A stretch of DNA of 46,746 bases, taken from contig JAXDRV010000102.1 of NCBI GenBank assembly GCA_034090805.1, positions 1 to 46,746 on the forward strand. Direction: 5' to 3'. This DNA comes from Ornithomonoglobus_A sp034090805 (GTDB taxonomy: Bacteria; Bacillota; Clostridia; UBA1381). A program made the position numbers and the translations under genes. Under the pieces are notes generated by a model that saw only the letters and a program-made list of their open reading frames with translations, was not told the origin of the DNA and did not search any database. Within the stretch, counting starts at the first letter, position 1, and each line of letters opens with the position of its first letter. This document shows positions 1-7,762 of this stretch, in pieces.

Positions 1-438
1 AACAAGTGCAGTGTCGGAAAATCTGCATACAGAGGTTTAGGCTCAATCGACTTTCAGGCGGCAGCGAGAAGCGTTCTGATTGTTGGCAGAATCAAGGATG
101 AGCCGGAAACAAGGGTTGTATGTCAGACAAAAAGCTCGCTTGCACCAGAAGCAAAGGCGGTTGCATTTCGATTGAGCGAGGAAAACGGCTTTGAATGGAT
201 CGGTGAATATGATGTTACTGCTGATGATTTGCTTTCCGGAACAGCAAAAGGCACAAAGAAGCAAGCGGCTATGGATTTTCTTGAAAAAGTGCCTGCTGAT
301 GGTCAAATGCCACAGTCAGTGATAATGGAGCTTGCATTGAAAAAGGACATAGCCGAAAAGACCTTGCGAAATGCGAAAGAATCATTGAATGTGAAATCTA
401 AACGGTTGAACAACCAGTGGTATTGGAGCTTAGATTAA
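1..438 (+). CDS. RepA-like AAA-family ATPase, C-terminal part (cut by window edge)
   Basis: The open frame runs in from the left edge with no start inside the window, so only about 145 C-terminal residues are seen. The beginning (GSIDFQAAARSVLIVGRIKD) matches my memory of the late RecA-like core of RepA/AAA_25-type ATPases found in clostridial integrative and mobilizable elements, where a replication or primase-associated ATPase sits just ahead of the mobilization genes. The later part (GFEWIGEYDVTADDLLSG, then a helical tail ending NNQWYWSLD) is a C-terminal DNA-binding-like region. The Walker A motif would lie outside the window. An internal TTG at 172 could be mistaken for a start, but coding continues upstream of it. 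Family call is from sequence resemblance only. Confidence 0.75.
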   Translation, partial: NKCSVGKSAYRGLGSIDFQAAARSVLIVGRIKDEPETRVVCQTKSSLAPEAKAVAFRLSEENGFEWIGEYDVTADDLLSGTAKGTKKQAAMDFLEKVPADGQMPQSVIMELALKKDIAEKTLRNAKESLNVKSKRLNNQWYWSLD

Positions 439-450
439 AGTAAGATTGCA

Positions 451-480
451 AGATGCCCCTTTCTATACAATAGGGCATCT
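451..480 (+). terminator. Hairpin after the RepA-like gene
   Basis: AGATGCCC (451-458) pairs with GGGCATCT (473-480) around a 14-nt AT-rich loop. There is no clear T-run, so it may be a weak terminator or an mRNA-stabilizing hairpin between the ATPase gene and the next small ORF. Confidence 0.4.
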
Positions 481-507
481 TACCACCTTGAAAGGATATG
501 ATCTGAT

Positions 508-765
508 ATGAAGAAAATACAAATTACGCAAGAGTTATTTGTAAAAATGCTCAAATATTTTTACGGTGAGGAATTTGAGCTTGATGACGATGAGTTGTGT
601 GAGCTTTATAGTGAAATAAAGAGTGGCATTGATAAAAAGCTTGACGCAATTTCAAGAAGAGGCTACTACACCGAATATAAAACAGCTGATACTGCTGAAG
701 CAAAAGAACAAGCAAGGCAGAAGTATCTTGATGCTGTGGGTATGCACAGAGATTTCAGATATTGA
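508..765 (+). CDS. Small element-encoded protein of unknown function (often mislabelled complexin-2)
   Basis: An 85-aa acidic, largely helical protein with start ATG 508 behind an AAAGGA-type site. The shape (KKIQITQELF, then a segment with LDAISRRGYYTEYKTADTA and a C-terminal GMHRDFRY) is that of small proteins that recur between RepA-like and Mob genes in clostridial mobile elements. Databases often carry them under the misleading name complexin-2. No catalytic motif is visible and no function is known to me. It belongs to the mobile-element backbone by position. Confidence 0.7.
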   Translation: MKKIQITQELFVKMLKYFYGEEFELDDDELCELYSEIKSGIDKKLDAISRRGYYTEYKTADTAEAKEQARQKYLDAVGMHRDFRY

Positions 766-784
766 TTCCCTTTTAACCACCTGA

Positions 785-807
785 ACGGGAATGTGGCACA
801 TTCCCGT
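785..807. repeat. 23-bp near-perfect palindrome
   Basis: ACGGGAATGTG (785-795) and CACATTCCCGT (797-807) are exact reverse complements around one G. It lies between two small element genes. It could fold as a 9-bp hairpin in RNA or bind a dimeric protein as DNA. Confidence 0.6.
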
Positions 808-836
808 AAAATTACTAAGAATGAGAGGATTGAACC

Positions 837-1193
837 ATGAAAGAAAAATTTATTGAAAACGGAATTGAGTATGTTCGCTGCGGAGATTATTATATTCCTA
901 ATTTGTCTGTACCGAAAAATCAATATGAAATTGGCAAATACGGCAGAATGAGATTGAAGTATATTAAAAGCGAAAGAAAATGCTTCTACAGCTATCTTAT
1001 GATAACCGGGAACTTGAATGAACATCTGCATGAAATTGATGTGCAGGCACAGGAGATTTTAAATCAATTTATAAAAGCGGCGGAGCAAACTGCTCCCGAC
1101 AAGGAGGCACAACAAATGGAATGGGTAAGACATATGAACAATGCACAAGCCTCTGCCAATGAGGTTATAAATCACGAACTGATTTATGTATAA
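837..1193 (+). CDS. tnpV: TnpV-family transposon protein
   Basis: A 118-aa protein. The N-terminal part (GIEYVRCGDYYIPNL), the central RLKYIKSERKCFYSYLMITG segment and the C-terminal QMEWVRHMNNAQASANEVINHELIYV match the TnpV family that I know from Tn4451-like and other clostridial mobilizable elements, ending in the typical NHELIY. The biochemical role of TnpV is unknown. The start ATG 837 follows a GAGAGG site. It is co-directional with the Mob genes downstream, so it most likely belongs to the same element. Confidence 0.75.
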   Translation: MKEKFIENGIEYVRCGDYYIPNLSVPKNQYEIGKYGRMRLKYIKSERKCFYSYLMITGNLNEHLHEIDVQAQEILNQFIKAAEQTAPDKEAQQMEWVRHMNNAQASANEVINHELIYV

Positions 1194-1220
1194 AGTAGGA
1201 ACTTAATGTTCTAACAAGCA

Positions 1221-1280
1221 TAGCATTTGGATGCCCAAATTCTCCATTTTAGTGGCGTTGCCCCTAATCCCCCAATGCAG
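1221..1280 (+). other. Candidate origin of transfer (oriT) upstream of mobC
   Basis: The 100-bp gap before mobC holds two small inverted repeats: ATTTGG / CCAAAT (1225-1230, 1235-1240), and GCGTTG / CAATGC (one mismatch) flanking a C-rich core at about 1256-1278. Inverted repeats next to a C- or G-rich core directly upstream of mobC and the relaxase gene is where oriT lies in many mobilizable elements. This is inferred from position and structure; no nic site is identified. Confidence 0.35.
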
Positions 1281-1294
1281 AAAGGAGAATTTTC

Positions 1295-1654
1295 GTGCGA
1301 GTGAGAAACAACAGAATGATGCTTCGGCTCAGTGATAATGAATGTCAGACTTTGAAAAAATCGTCTGAAAAAGTGGGTGTTCCCCGAGAGGTATATCTGA
1401 GGATGCTGATTATGGGAACACAACCAAAAGAAAAACCATCGGCTGATTTTTACGGTATGATGAAAGAGTTAAACGCAATCGGAACCAGTCTGAATCAGAT
1501 TGCAAAGGTGGCAAACTCAAAAGGCTTTATCAATGTAAAGGCATACGAGGAAAATGCTTGTAAGTTAAACAAATTTATCACGGAAATAAGCAAGGTGGTC
1601 TTTGTGCCCGAAAGGAGGGATGATAAATGGCTGCTACAAGAATTTGGTCTATAA
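1295..1654 (+). CDS. mobC: MobC-like plasmid mobilization relaxosome protein
   Basis: A 119-aa accessory DNA-binding protein of the relaxosome. The N-terminal part looks like a ribbon-helix-helix (RVRNNRMMLRLSDNECQTLKKSSEKVGVP in outline). The C-terminal part (ELNAIGTSLNQIAKVANSKG) is the conserved MobC signature. GTG 1295 is the chosen start, with AAAGGAG 8 nt upstream. The gene overlaps the relaxase gene by 28 bp, implying translational coupling, as usual for mobC-mobA pairs. MobC proteins open DNA near oriT and help the relaxase bind. Confidence 0.85.
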   Translation: MRVRNNRMMLRLSDNECQTLKKSSEKVGVPREVYLRMLIMGTQPKEKPSADFYGMMKELNAIGTSLNQIAKVANSKGFINVKAYEENACKLNKFITEISKVVFVPERRDDKWLLQEFGL

Positions 1655-2946
1655 AAGGTCGGCTGGACAGCGTGATAAATTATGTTACCAATCCGGAAAA
1701 GACAGACGGCGGCAGATATACAGATACGGAGCTTCAAGCCTTAACGGATGTAATAGATTATGCTGAAGACGAGGCAAAAACACATAATAAGGTTTATGTT
1801 TCGGGGATAAATATATCCCCGAACATTGCCCGTGATCAGATGGTTATGACGAAGCTTCAATTCGGAAAGACAGATAAAATTTTAGCCTATCACGGCTATC
1901 AGAGCTTTTTGCCGGGCGAGGTTACACCTGATATGGCACATGAAATCGGTATAAAGCTTGCAGAGCGTTTGTGGGGCGACAGATTTCAAGTGCTTGTTAC
2001 AACGCATCTCGACCATGAACATATTCACAACCACTTTTGCCTGAACTCTGTTTCTTTTGTTGACGGAAAGAAATTCAGAGGTGGAAGCAAGGCTTACTGG
2101 ATTATGCGAGCAGAGTCGGATAAAATCTGTACAGAATACGGCTTGTCTGTAATAGAAGATCCCGGCAAGGGTAAAAACTATGCAGAATGGAAAGCCGAGC
2201 AGGAAGGCAGACCAACCATAAGGGGACAGATAAAAGATGAGCTTGATGAAATTATCAAGGCTTCCTACACTTACAAGGATTTTTGGAGAATACTGAAACA
2301 GCGAGGATATGAGGTTAAGTGTGATGTAAAGTATGTTGCATTAAAGCCAGCCTATTCTCAAAGGTATATTCGTCTGAAATCTCTTGGTGAAGATTACAGC
2401 GAGGAATCAATACAAAGGCGTATTGCTATGGCGAGAAATGGCATAAGGGCATTGGATAAGCCTACACCAGATTACAATGCATGGCTTAACAAATATGAGC
2501 CTACAAAACTGCACGGATTTAAAGCATTATATTTTCATTATCTGTATCTGTTCGGCAAGATACGCAAAAAGGAAACCCCGCAGAGAATATCCTTTTATAT
2601 GCGTGAGGAGCTTATAAAATTTGACCGTTATCAAAAGCAGTTTCATTTTCTGATTGATAAAGATATTGAAACCGTTGAGCAGCTACAAACTTTCAAGGAA
2701 AACGCAGAAAACAAAATATCAGAGTTGACGCTTAAACGCAGTAGGCTGTATAGCAAGCCCGACACTAAGTTTGAAATTAAGGAAATCAATAATGAACTGC
2801 GTGAGCTAAGGAAATATGTTAGAACCTGTAACAATATTTTTGAGGATGCCGAGCGTATCAGAGAACATACAAACTATGTTTCTCGACTTGAGCAAGAGGC
2901 AAAGAAGCAAAATAAAAGTAAAAATAGAAATGATGTTATTCGATAG
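1627..2946 (+). CDS. Relaxase / mobilization nuclease (MobA/VirD2 family)
   Basis: A 439-aa relaxase that should nick one strand at oriT and stay bound to the 5' end for transfer. The metal-binding histidine motif is plain at residues 127-136 (HLDHEHIHNH), followed by FCLNSVSF. Tyr19 in the N-terminal NYVTNPEKT segment is the likely nicking tyrosine. The C-terminal third is charged and coiled-coil-like. ATG 1627 overlaps the end of mobC. No coupling protein or type IV secretion genes are visible, so the element appears mobilizable rather than self-transmissible, as far as this window shows. Confidence 0.9.
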   Translation: MAATRIWSIKGRLDSVINYVTNPEKTDGGRYTDTELQALTDVIDYAEDEAKTHNKVYVSGINISPNIARDQMVMTKLQFGKTDKILAYHGYQSFLPGEVTPDMAHEIGIKLAERLWGDRFQVLVTTHLDHEHIHNHFCLNSVSFVDGKKFRGGSKAYWIMRAESDKICTEYGLSVIEDPGKGKNYAEWKAEQEGRPTIRGQIKDELDEIIKASYTYKDFWRILKQRGYEVKCDVKYVALKPAYSQRYIRLKSLGEDYSEESIQRRIAMARNGIRALDKPTPDYNAWLNKYEPTKLHGFKALYFHYLYLFGKIRKKETPQRISFYMREELIKFDRYQKQFHFLIDKDIETVEQLQTFKENAENKISELTLKRSRLYSKPDTKFEIKEINNELRELRKYVRTCNNIFEDAERIREHTNYVSRLEQEAKKQNKSKNRNDVIR

Positions 2947-2959
2947 TATGGAGGAACTT

Positions 2960-3520
2960 ATGAAAACGATAAAATCAATTATTATTTTAACTATGGTAAC
3001 GATATTTACAACAACTACATATGCAGCAGAGGTGCCGAGAGAGTCGGCGCCATGCTATACCACAAATGACAGTATTATCGTGGCAGAAAACCTTATAGGC
3101 GATATTTTGACTGAAGTACAGAATGGTTTAGGCTACGCCGATGCAAGAGCAAAGTCGAATGTGATTATATTCAATGCGTGGCTTAACGGACAGACTTGCG
3201 GTTTTAGTTATGGAGAGCTTGTCGACATAGCTAATAATACCATATGGCAATACAGAGATATGTATTTAAGACCGGATTTTTATATTAACAATATAGAAAG
3301 AGTTAAAACTATAATTGCTCCCGTAATTGAAGATTATAAATCCGGTAAAATTACATATACGGAAGCAGAATTTAGTGTTCGTATTGCAATCTATCAATCC
3401 GTAAATTCTGCATTTAATCCTGATGTAGAGTTTGTAAAAGATACTTGCTATCGTGATATACCATCCGTTGACAGTAGTTTGTTTATAATTGCAAGAAAAA
3501 TATTGATGGAAAACGAATAA
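2960..3520 (+). CDS. Small secreted protein of unknown function
   Basis: 186 aa from ATG 2960, chosen because GGAGG (2950-2954) is correctly placed and the product begins with a textbook signal peptide: KTIK, a hydrophobic stretch (SIIILTMVTIF), then TTTTYA with a likely cut before AEVP. The longer frame from 2816 would bury that signal inside the relaxase overlap. The mature part is about 160 aa with three cysteines (in APCY, QTCGF and DTCYRD) and no lipobox. I recognise no family. It starts 14 bp after the relaxase stop, so it is probably co-transcribed; a role at the cell surface during mating, or in competition, is only a guess. Confidence 0.7.
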   Translation: MKTIKSIIILTMVTIFTTTTYAAEVPRESAPCYTTNDSIIVAENLIGDILTEVQNGLGYADARAKSNVIIFNAWLNGQTCGFSYGELVDIANNTIWQYRDMYLRPDFYINNIERVKTIIAPVIEDYKSGKITYTEAEFSVRIAIYQSVNSAFNPDVEFVKDTCYRDIPSVDSSLFIIARKILMENE

Positions 3521-3561
3521 TTTTAGCTTATATTTATTGATTTCAACATATGTTAATGTTT

Positions 3562-3596
3562 AATTGAGCCTATTGCTTTATAAAATAGGCTCAATT
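3562..3596. terminator. 13-bp perfect hairpin separating mobilization and defence modules
   Basis: AATTGAGCCTATT (3562-3574) pairs exactly with AATAGGCTCAATT (3584-3596) over a 9-nt loop. AT-rich sequence on both sides lets it act in either direction. It ends the mobilization transcript just ahead of the abiEi promoter. Confidence 0.65.
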
Positions 3597-3647
3597 TACA
3601 TTTAGCAAGAAATTAAAAGCAATATCATTGTAAATGTTAAAAATATA

Positions 3648-3676
3648 TTGACAAATGGCAAGAAAAGTGATATAAT
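3648..3676 (+). promoter_or_regulatory. Consensus sigma-A promoter of abiEi
   Basis: TTGACA (3648-3653), 17-bp spacer, TATAAT (3671-3676): both hexamers match the consensus. Predicted transcription start is near 3683, which makes ATG 3686 almost leaderless and favours ATG 3707 as the translation start. Confidence 0.9.
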
Positions 3677-3686
3677 TTTTATATCA
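3668..3686. promoter_or_regulatory. Putative AbiEi operator overlapping the -10 box
   Basis: TGATATAA (3668-3675) and TTATATCA (3679-3686) are exact inverted repeats around TTT. They cover the whole -10 hexamer and the predicted transcription start. AbiEi antitoxins are known to bind inverted repeats in their own promoters and repress transcription, so autoregulation is the natural reading. Confidence 0.6.
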
Positions 3687-3706
3687 TGAATAAAAGAGGT
3701 ATGATA

Positions 3707-4300
3707 ATGACTGCTTTTGAAATTTTAAAAGATATTTCAAATAAGAATAGTGGGTTAATTTTAACAAAAAATGCTATTGATAATGGCGTTAGCAGAGCAA
3801 GTCTTTCGCAACTATGCAAAGATGGAAAGATATCGAGAGTCGCTATGGGACAGTATGTTTTGTCTGATGCGTTAAATGATGAAATGCTGTCATTGAGTGT
3901 TCGCTCCAGTTTGATTGTGTTTTCTCATGAAAGTGCTTTGTTTTTAAACGGAATATCAGAAAGAACGCCATTTGAACACACTGTAACCATACCTTCTTCT
4001 AAAACTTTAGCTCGTTCGATTAGCAGTAAATGCAAAATATATTATATTAAGGATAAACTTTATGACATAGGTAAAACGCAATTAATTACGCCTATGGGTA
4101 GTAAAGTTTGGGCATATGATATGGACAGAACAATATGCGATATTGTAAGAAGTCGTAGCAGAATGGCAGATGAAACATTCCTTTCGTCTTTAAAACAATA
4201 CGCTGCCAAGCCGAATAAAAATCTTGCAAATCTTAGTATATATGCAAGTAAAATGGGCGTTTTGCAACAAGTAAGACAGTATTTGGATGTGTTATTATGA
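3707..4300 (+). CDS. abiEi: AbiEi-like type IV antitoxin / autorepressor
   Basis: About 197 aa from ATG 3707, which has AGAGG 8 nt upstream; in-frame ATGs at 3686 and 3701 lack good sites. The N-terminal half is the winged-helix domain typical of AbiEi (ISNKNSGLILTKNAIDNGVS, then LCKDGKISRVAMGQYVL). The middle has the conserved SHESALFLNGISERTPF and the C-terminal half has YDMDRTICDIV, both hallmarks of the family. In AbiE systems this protein silences its own promoter and neutralizes the AbiEii nucleotidyltransferase toxin that blocks growth of infected cells. Here the gene looks intact while its partner downstream is broken. Confidence 0.85.
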   Translation: MTAFEILKDISNKNSGLILTKNAIDNGVSRASLSQLCKDGKISRVAMGQYVLSDALNDEMLSLSVRSSLIVFSHESALFLNGISERTPFEHTVTIPSSKTLARSISSKCKIYYIKDKLYDIGKTQLITPMGSKVWAYDMDRTICDIVRSRSRMADETFLSSLKQYAAKPNKNLANLSIYASKMGVLQQVRQYLDVLL

Positions 4301-4677
4301 GTAGCGCATCTGATAGGTATAACTCCAATAAGAGAAGATGATATTTATGGCGGATATAGAGTTTCTTTAGATGCAATATATGAAACCATTGTTATACCTA
4401 TAACAATGAACATTTCAACGGGAGATGTAAGTATACCAAATGCTGTAAAATTTGATTTTATGAGAATATTTGCTGATGAACTCAAATTTGAACTGGGACG
4501 TACAACATAGAAATTGTTTTGGCTGAAAAGATTGAAACAATTCTTAGGAAAAGTGTATTTAATACAAGGCCAAGAGATTTCTATGATATTTACATACTCA
4601 TTGCAACGCAGAAATTTGATATAAATTTGTTGGCAGAAGCACTTAAGAAAACTATTGAGCATAGAGGAATGAGATAA
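4297..4677 (+). pseudogene. abiEii: AbiEii nucleotidyltransferase toxin remnant
   Basis: The ATG at 4297 overlaps the abiEi stop as in an intact pair, but that frame stops after 14 codons. A second frame from about 4316 encodes GITPIREDDIYGGYRVSLDA and runs to a stop near 4510. A third, from about 4505, encodes VLAEKIETILRK and TRPRDFYDIYI. All three pieces match the middle and end of AbiEii toxins. The N-terminal portion, which carries the GS-x10-DxD-type nucleotidyltransferase core, is missing, and at least two frame breaks follow. The toxin is therefore almost certainly dead. Confidence 0.85.
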
Positions 4678-4693
4678 CAGATAAATGTCTATA

Positions 4694-4722
4694 TGGACAC
4701 TTTGTCTATTATTGAATAAAGT
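4694..4722 (+). promoter_or_regulatory. Possible promoter of the methyltransferase-SIR2-HerA operon
   Basis: TGGACA (4694-4699), 17-bp spacer, TAAAGT (4717-4722), with one and two mismatches to consensus. It is a moderate candidate only; read-through from the abiEi promoter is possible too. Confidence 0.35.
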
Positions 4723-4751
4723 GAAGATTTAAAGAAAGGCAGTTTATAGCA

Positions 4752-7748
4752 ATGATTAACTTAATAGAGTTACAGAGCCTTGTAGATCGTTTTTGTGCTA
4801 ACATCGATTTCTACAAGGATTCGAGAAATGCATACAACGAGCATTCTTGCAGAATTGAATATATTGATCCTCTGTTAAAACTTTTGGGTTGGGATGTTGC
4901 AAACGAAAAAGGATTGGCACCTCAATATCGAGAGGTTGTTGCAGAGAACTATTCCACCCACACTGATCGTCCTGACTATACTATCACTCTCAGAGGTGTG
5001 CCCAAGTTTTTTGTAGAGGCGAAGAAGCCGGCGGTAGATATTACCAGAGATTCAGCACCCGCAGTTCAGACCAGAAAGTATGGTTGGAACGCAAAGCACC
5101 GTCTGGCTGTTCTTACAAATTTTGAATATCTTGCCATTTATGATACTTGCCATATTGCCCATGAGGATGATGGGTGTGCTGTGGCCAGATACCGTTTGTA
5201 CCATTACACTGAGTATGTAGGAAAGATCGAAGAAATCGCGGGATTAATTTCAAGAGATACCGTATATTCTGGCGCATTTGAATCTTTCTTGGATGAGAAA
5301 TTTCCTGCAACCGATGGACAGACTCAGCAGGTTGATGTTCTGTTTCTTTCTCAGATAAATGAATGGCGGGTAGCACTAAGTAATGAGTTGTATGCCAAGG
5401 GTGGTCGATATACATCACTGGAAGTGCTAAACGATGTTGTTCAAGAATTTATTAACCAGATCGTTTTCCTAAGAATATGTGAAGATAAGAACCTGCCGCT
5501 TTATCATAAGTTGAAAGATACAATTGCAAATTCTGATCAGTTGCAATTAAAACTGGAGGAATTGTTCCGTACTGCAGACCGCCGCTACAATTCCGGAATG
5601 TTTTCTGGTGATGATATTATTTTTGATCTATCGTGCGAGGTAATAAAGGACATGATAGAGGGGTTGTATTACCCTCAGAGTCCGTATTTGTTTAACATTA
5701 TCGAGCCCAATTTGCTTGGAAAAATTTACGAAATGTTCTTAACCGAGCAGTTGGTGTTGCTTGAAAATAATACAATTGGTCTTGGTAGGAAGAAGGATTG
5801 TCAGAACAGATCCGTCGTAACTACACCCACGGAAATCGTTAAGTATATGGTTGAAAAGACACTTTCAAAAGTATGCGTTGGAAAATCACCTTCCGATATT
5901 TTGAACATTAGTATCGCTGATATTGCATGTGGTTCTGGTATTTTCTTAGAAGAAGCCTTCTCATTCTTGCAAAACTATTGTGTGCAATGGTATATTACCA
6001 ACGGTCAAATTGACCACTTGATTGAAACAGGCATTGATTTATACAAATTGCCTCTACAGGAAAAAAAGGCCATTCTTTGTTCCTGTATTTATGGCATAGA
6101 CATTGACATCCATGCGGTTGAAGTTGCCAAATTTTCTCTGCTGATTAAGCTGATTGAAGACGAAACCGCACCTTCTGTAGCAGAAGTTGTGCCGATTCTC
6201 CCCGATTTAGGTGACAACATTCAATTTGGCAACTCCCTTGTCAGTCAAGTTGAATTGAATGGGATTAGTGGTGACAATAATCAGATAATGGAAATCGTTC
6301 CTTTTGATTGGAGCGATATTAACAATGGGTGCAGCTTTGATGTAATTATCGGTAATCCTCCCTATGTGAACACTGAAGGAATGCATACTCTGTTACCGAG
6401 TGCAGAAGTCGAAGTCTACAAAAAGAAGTACAAGACATCTCACAAGCAGTTTGACAAATACTTTATTTTCATCGAGCAGGCCATCAATAAGATTAAGGAA
6501 AATGGCTTTGTATGCTATATCGTTCCTAACAAATTCTTTAAGATTGGTGCCGGTGAGAAATTGCGCAACCTTATTGCAAAAGAACAGATGCTCGTCAGTC
6601 TGGATGATTTTGGAGACGCTCAGTTATTTGAAGATAAAACTATTTATAGTTCTATCATCTTGCTTTCTAAGGCAATTCAGCCGACATTCGTTTATAGCAG
6701 TGTTGATTCTGCAAACAGACTGTGGGCAGGCGAAGAAGTGAGTTCCATTGAGCTGAATTCTTCGGTATTGAACAAGTTGCCATGGAGACTGACAACTGAT
6801 CTCGAGTTTTTAACGATGCTCCAAAAACTGGATAATGTTTCTGCCCCTATCACAAAACATGCAGAAATCTTTAACGGCATTCAGACAAGCGCTGAGAGAC
6901 CGACTCCTATATATTGGTTCTCCTCAGATGAAATTGTGGCTGAATATGCAGATACTATCGAAATTAGCAGGGATGGGAATAGTTACACCATTGAGAAAGC
7001 TTTGCTTCGACCTTATTTCAAGCCGACTAAAAAAGCAGAAAAGGGCTTGAATTCGTATAGTGTTCTTGCAACTGATAAGCAAATTATTTTTCCTTACGAT
7101 AACAACGGACATCTCATAAGCATAGATGAAATGCAAAATAGTTATCCAGGAACATATGCTTATCTCTTAGCACATTATGATCGATTGGTCCCTAAGTGTG
7201 TGTCACCCGTTGGAACTCGTGATGTTCCGAATGCCACAGCAGATACTTGGTATCAGTATGGAAGAACTCAAGCATTGACTGCTTTTATTAACACGCCCAA
7301 ATTGATAGTTGGAGTGTTAAGTAAAGAGCCTATGTATGCAATGGATACTAATGATATTCTAATTTCATCAGGCGGCACTGCTGGCTATTGCGCTGTTAGC
7401 AAAAAACATGGTAGTCCTTATGCTCTTGAATACATTCAAGCGTGGTTATCAAACCCCATTACGGAGCAAATCTTGGAAATAGTAGGTAGCGATTTCGAAG
7501 GTGGTTTTACAGCTCGTGGCACATTCGTTCTTTCTACGCTGCCATTTGTGGAATTGGATTTTGCCGTAGAAGAGCAAAAAGCTATCTACGATAGAGTGGT
7601 GGCAGCAAGTCGAGAGATATACGAAATCAATGATGTGCTATATAGCCGTCCGGCAAAACGCATTGTAAATCAGTTGCAGAGACAGAAAGAAGCACTTATT
7701 TCTGAGATTCAGGAATTGATAGCTCGGGTATATAGACTCAATTACTAA
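4752..7748 (+). CDS. Eco57I-like type IIG restriction enzyme: nuclease-adenine methyltransferase fusion
   Basis: A 998-aa single-chain restriction-modification enzyme. The N-terminal part has a PD-(D/E)xK-type nuclease pattern like HsdR N-termini: RPDY with Asp75, then FVEAKK with Glu89 and Lys91. A helical linker leads to the SAM-binding motif IADIACGSGIF (388-398), then GIDID (448-452) and the N6-adenine motif NPPY (535-538). Residues from roughly 700 to 950 look like a TaqI-type C-terminal target-recognition domain. The order and length fit the 997-aa Eco57I endonuclease as I recall it. A methyltransferase gene follows after 14 bp, also as in Eco57I. The nuclease motif looks intact. The recognition sequence cannot be read from sequence. 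Confidence 0.85.
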   Translation: MINLIELQSLVDRFCANIDFYKDSRNAYNEHSCRIEYIDPLLKLLGWDVANEKGLAPQYREVVAENYSTHTDRPDYTITLRGVPKFFVEAKKPAVDITRDSAPAVQTRKYGWNAKHRLAVLTNFEYLAIYDTCHIAHEDDGCAVARYRLYHYTEYVGKIEEIAGLISRDTVYSGAFESFLDEKFPATDGQTQQVDVLFLSQINEWRVALSNELYAKGGRYTSLEVLNDVVQEFINQIVFLRICEDKNLPLYHKLKDTIANSDQLQLKLEELFRTADRRYNSGMFSGDDIIFDLSCEVIKDMIEGLYYPQSPYLFNIIEPNLLGKIYEMFLTEQLVLLENNTIGLGRKKDCQNRSVVTTPTEIVKYMVEKTLSKVCVGKSPSDILNISIADIACGSGIFLEEAFSFLQNYCVQWYITNGQIDHLIETGIDLYKLPLQEKKAILCSCIYGIDIDIHAVEVAKFSLLIKLIEDETAPSVAEVVPILPDLGDNIQFGNSLVSQVELNGISGDNNQIMEIVPFDWSDINNGCSFDVIIGNPPYVNTEGMHTLLPSAEVEVYKKKYKTSHKQFDKYFIFIEQAINKIKENGFVCYIVPNKFFKIGAGEKLRNLIAKEQMLVSLDDFGDAQLFEDKTIYSSIILLSKAIQPTFVYSSVDSANRLWAGEEVSSIELNSSVLNKLPWRLTTDLEFLTMLQKLDNVSAPITKHAEIFNGIQTSAERPTPIYWFSSDEIVAEYADTIEISRDGNSYTIEKALLRPYFKPTKKAEKGLNSYSVLATDKQIIFPYDNNGHLISIDEMQNSYPGTYAYLLAHYDRLVPKCVSPVGTRDVPNATADTWYQYGRTQALTAFINTPKLIVGVLSKEPMYAMDTNDILISSGGTAGYCAVSKKHGSPYALEYIQAWLSNPITEQILEIVGSDFEGGFTARGTFVLSTLPFVELDFAVEEQKAIYDRVVAASREIYEINDVLYSRPAKRIVNQLQRQKEALISEIQELIARVYRLNY

Positions 7749-7762
7749 GAGAGGTATAAACA

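Noticed and set aside
2816..2959. Longer start for the secreted protein
   Set aside because: It would overlap the relaxase by over 100 bp and bury a clear signal peptide; GGAGG marks ATG 2960.
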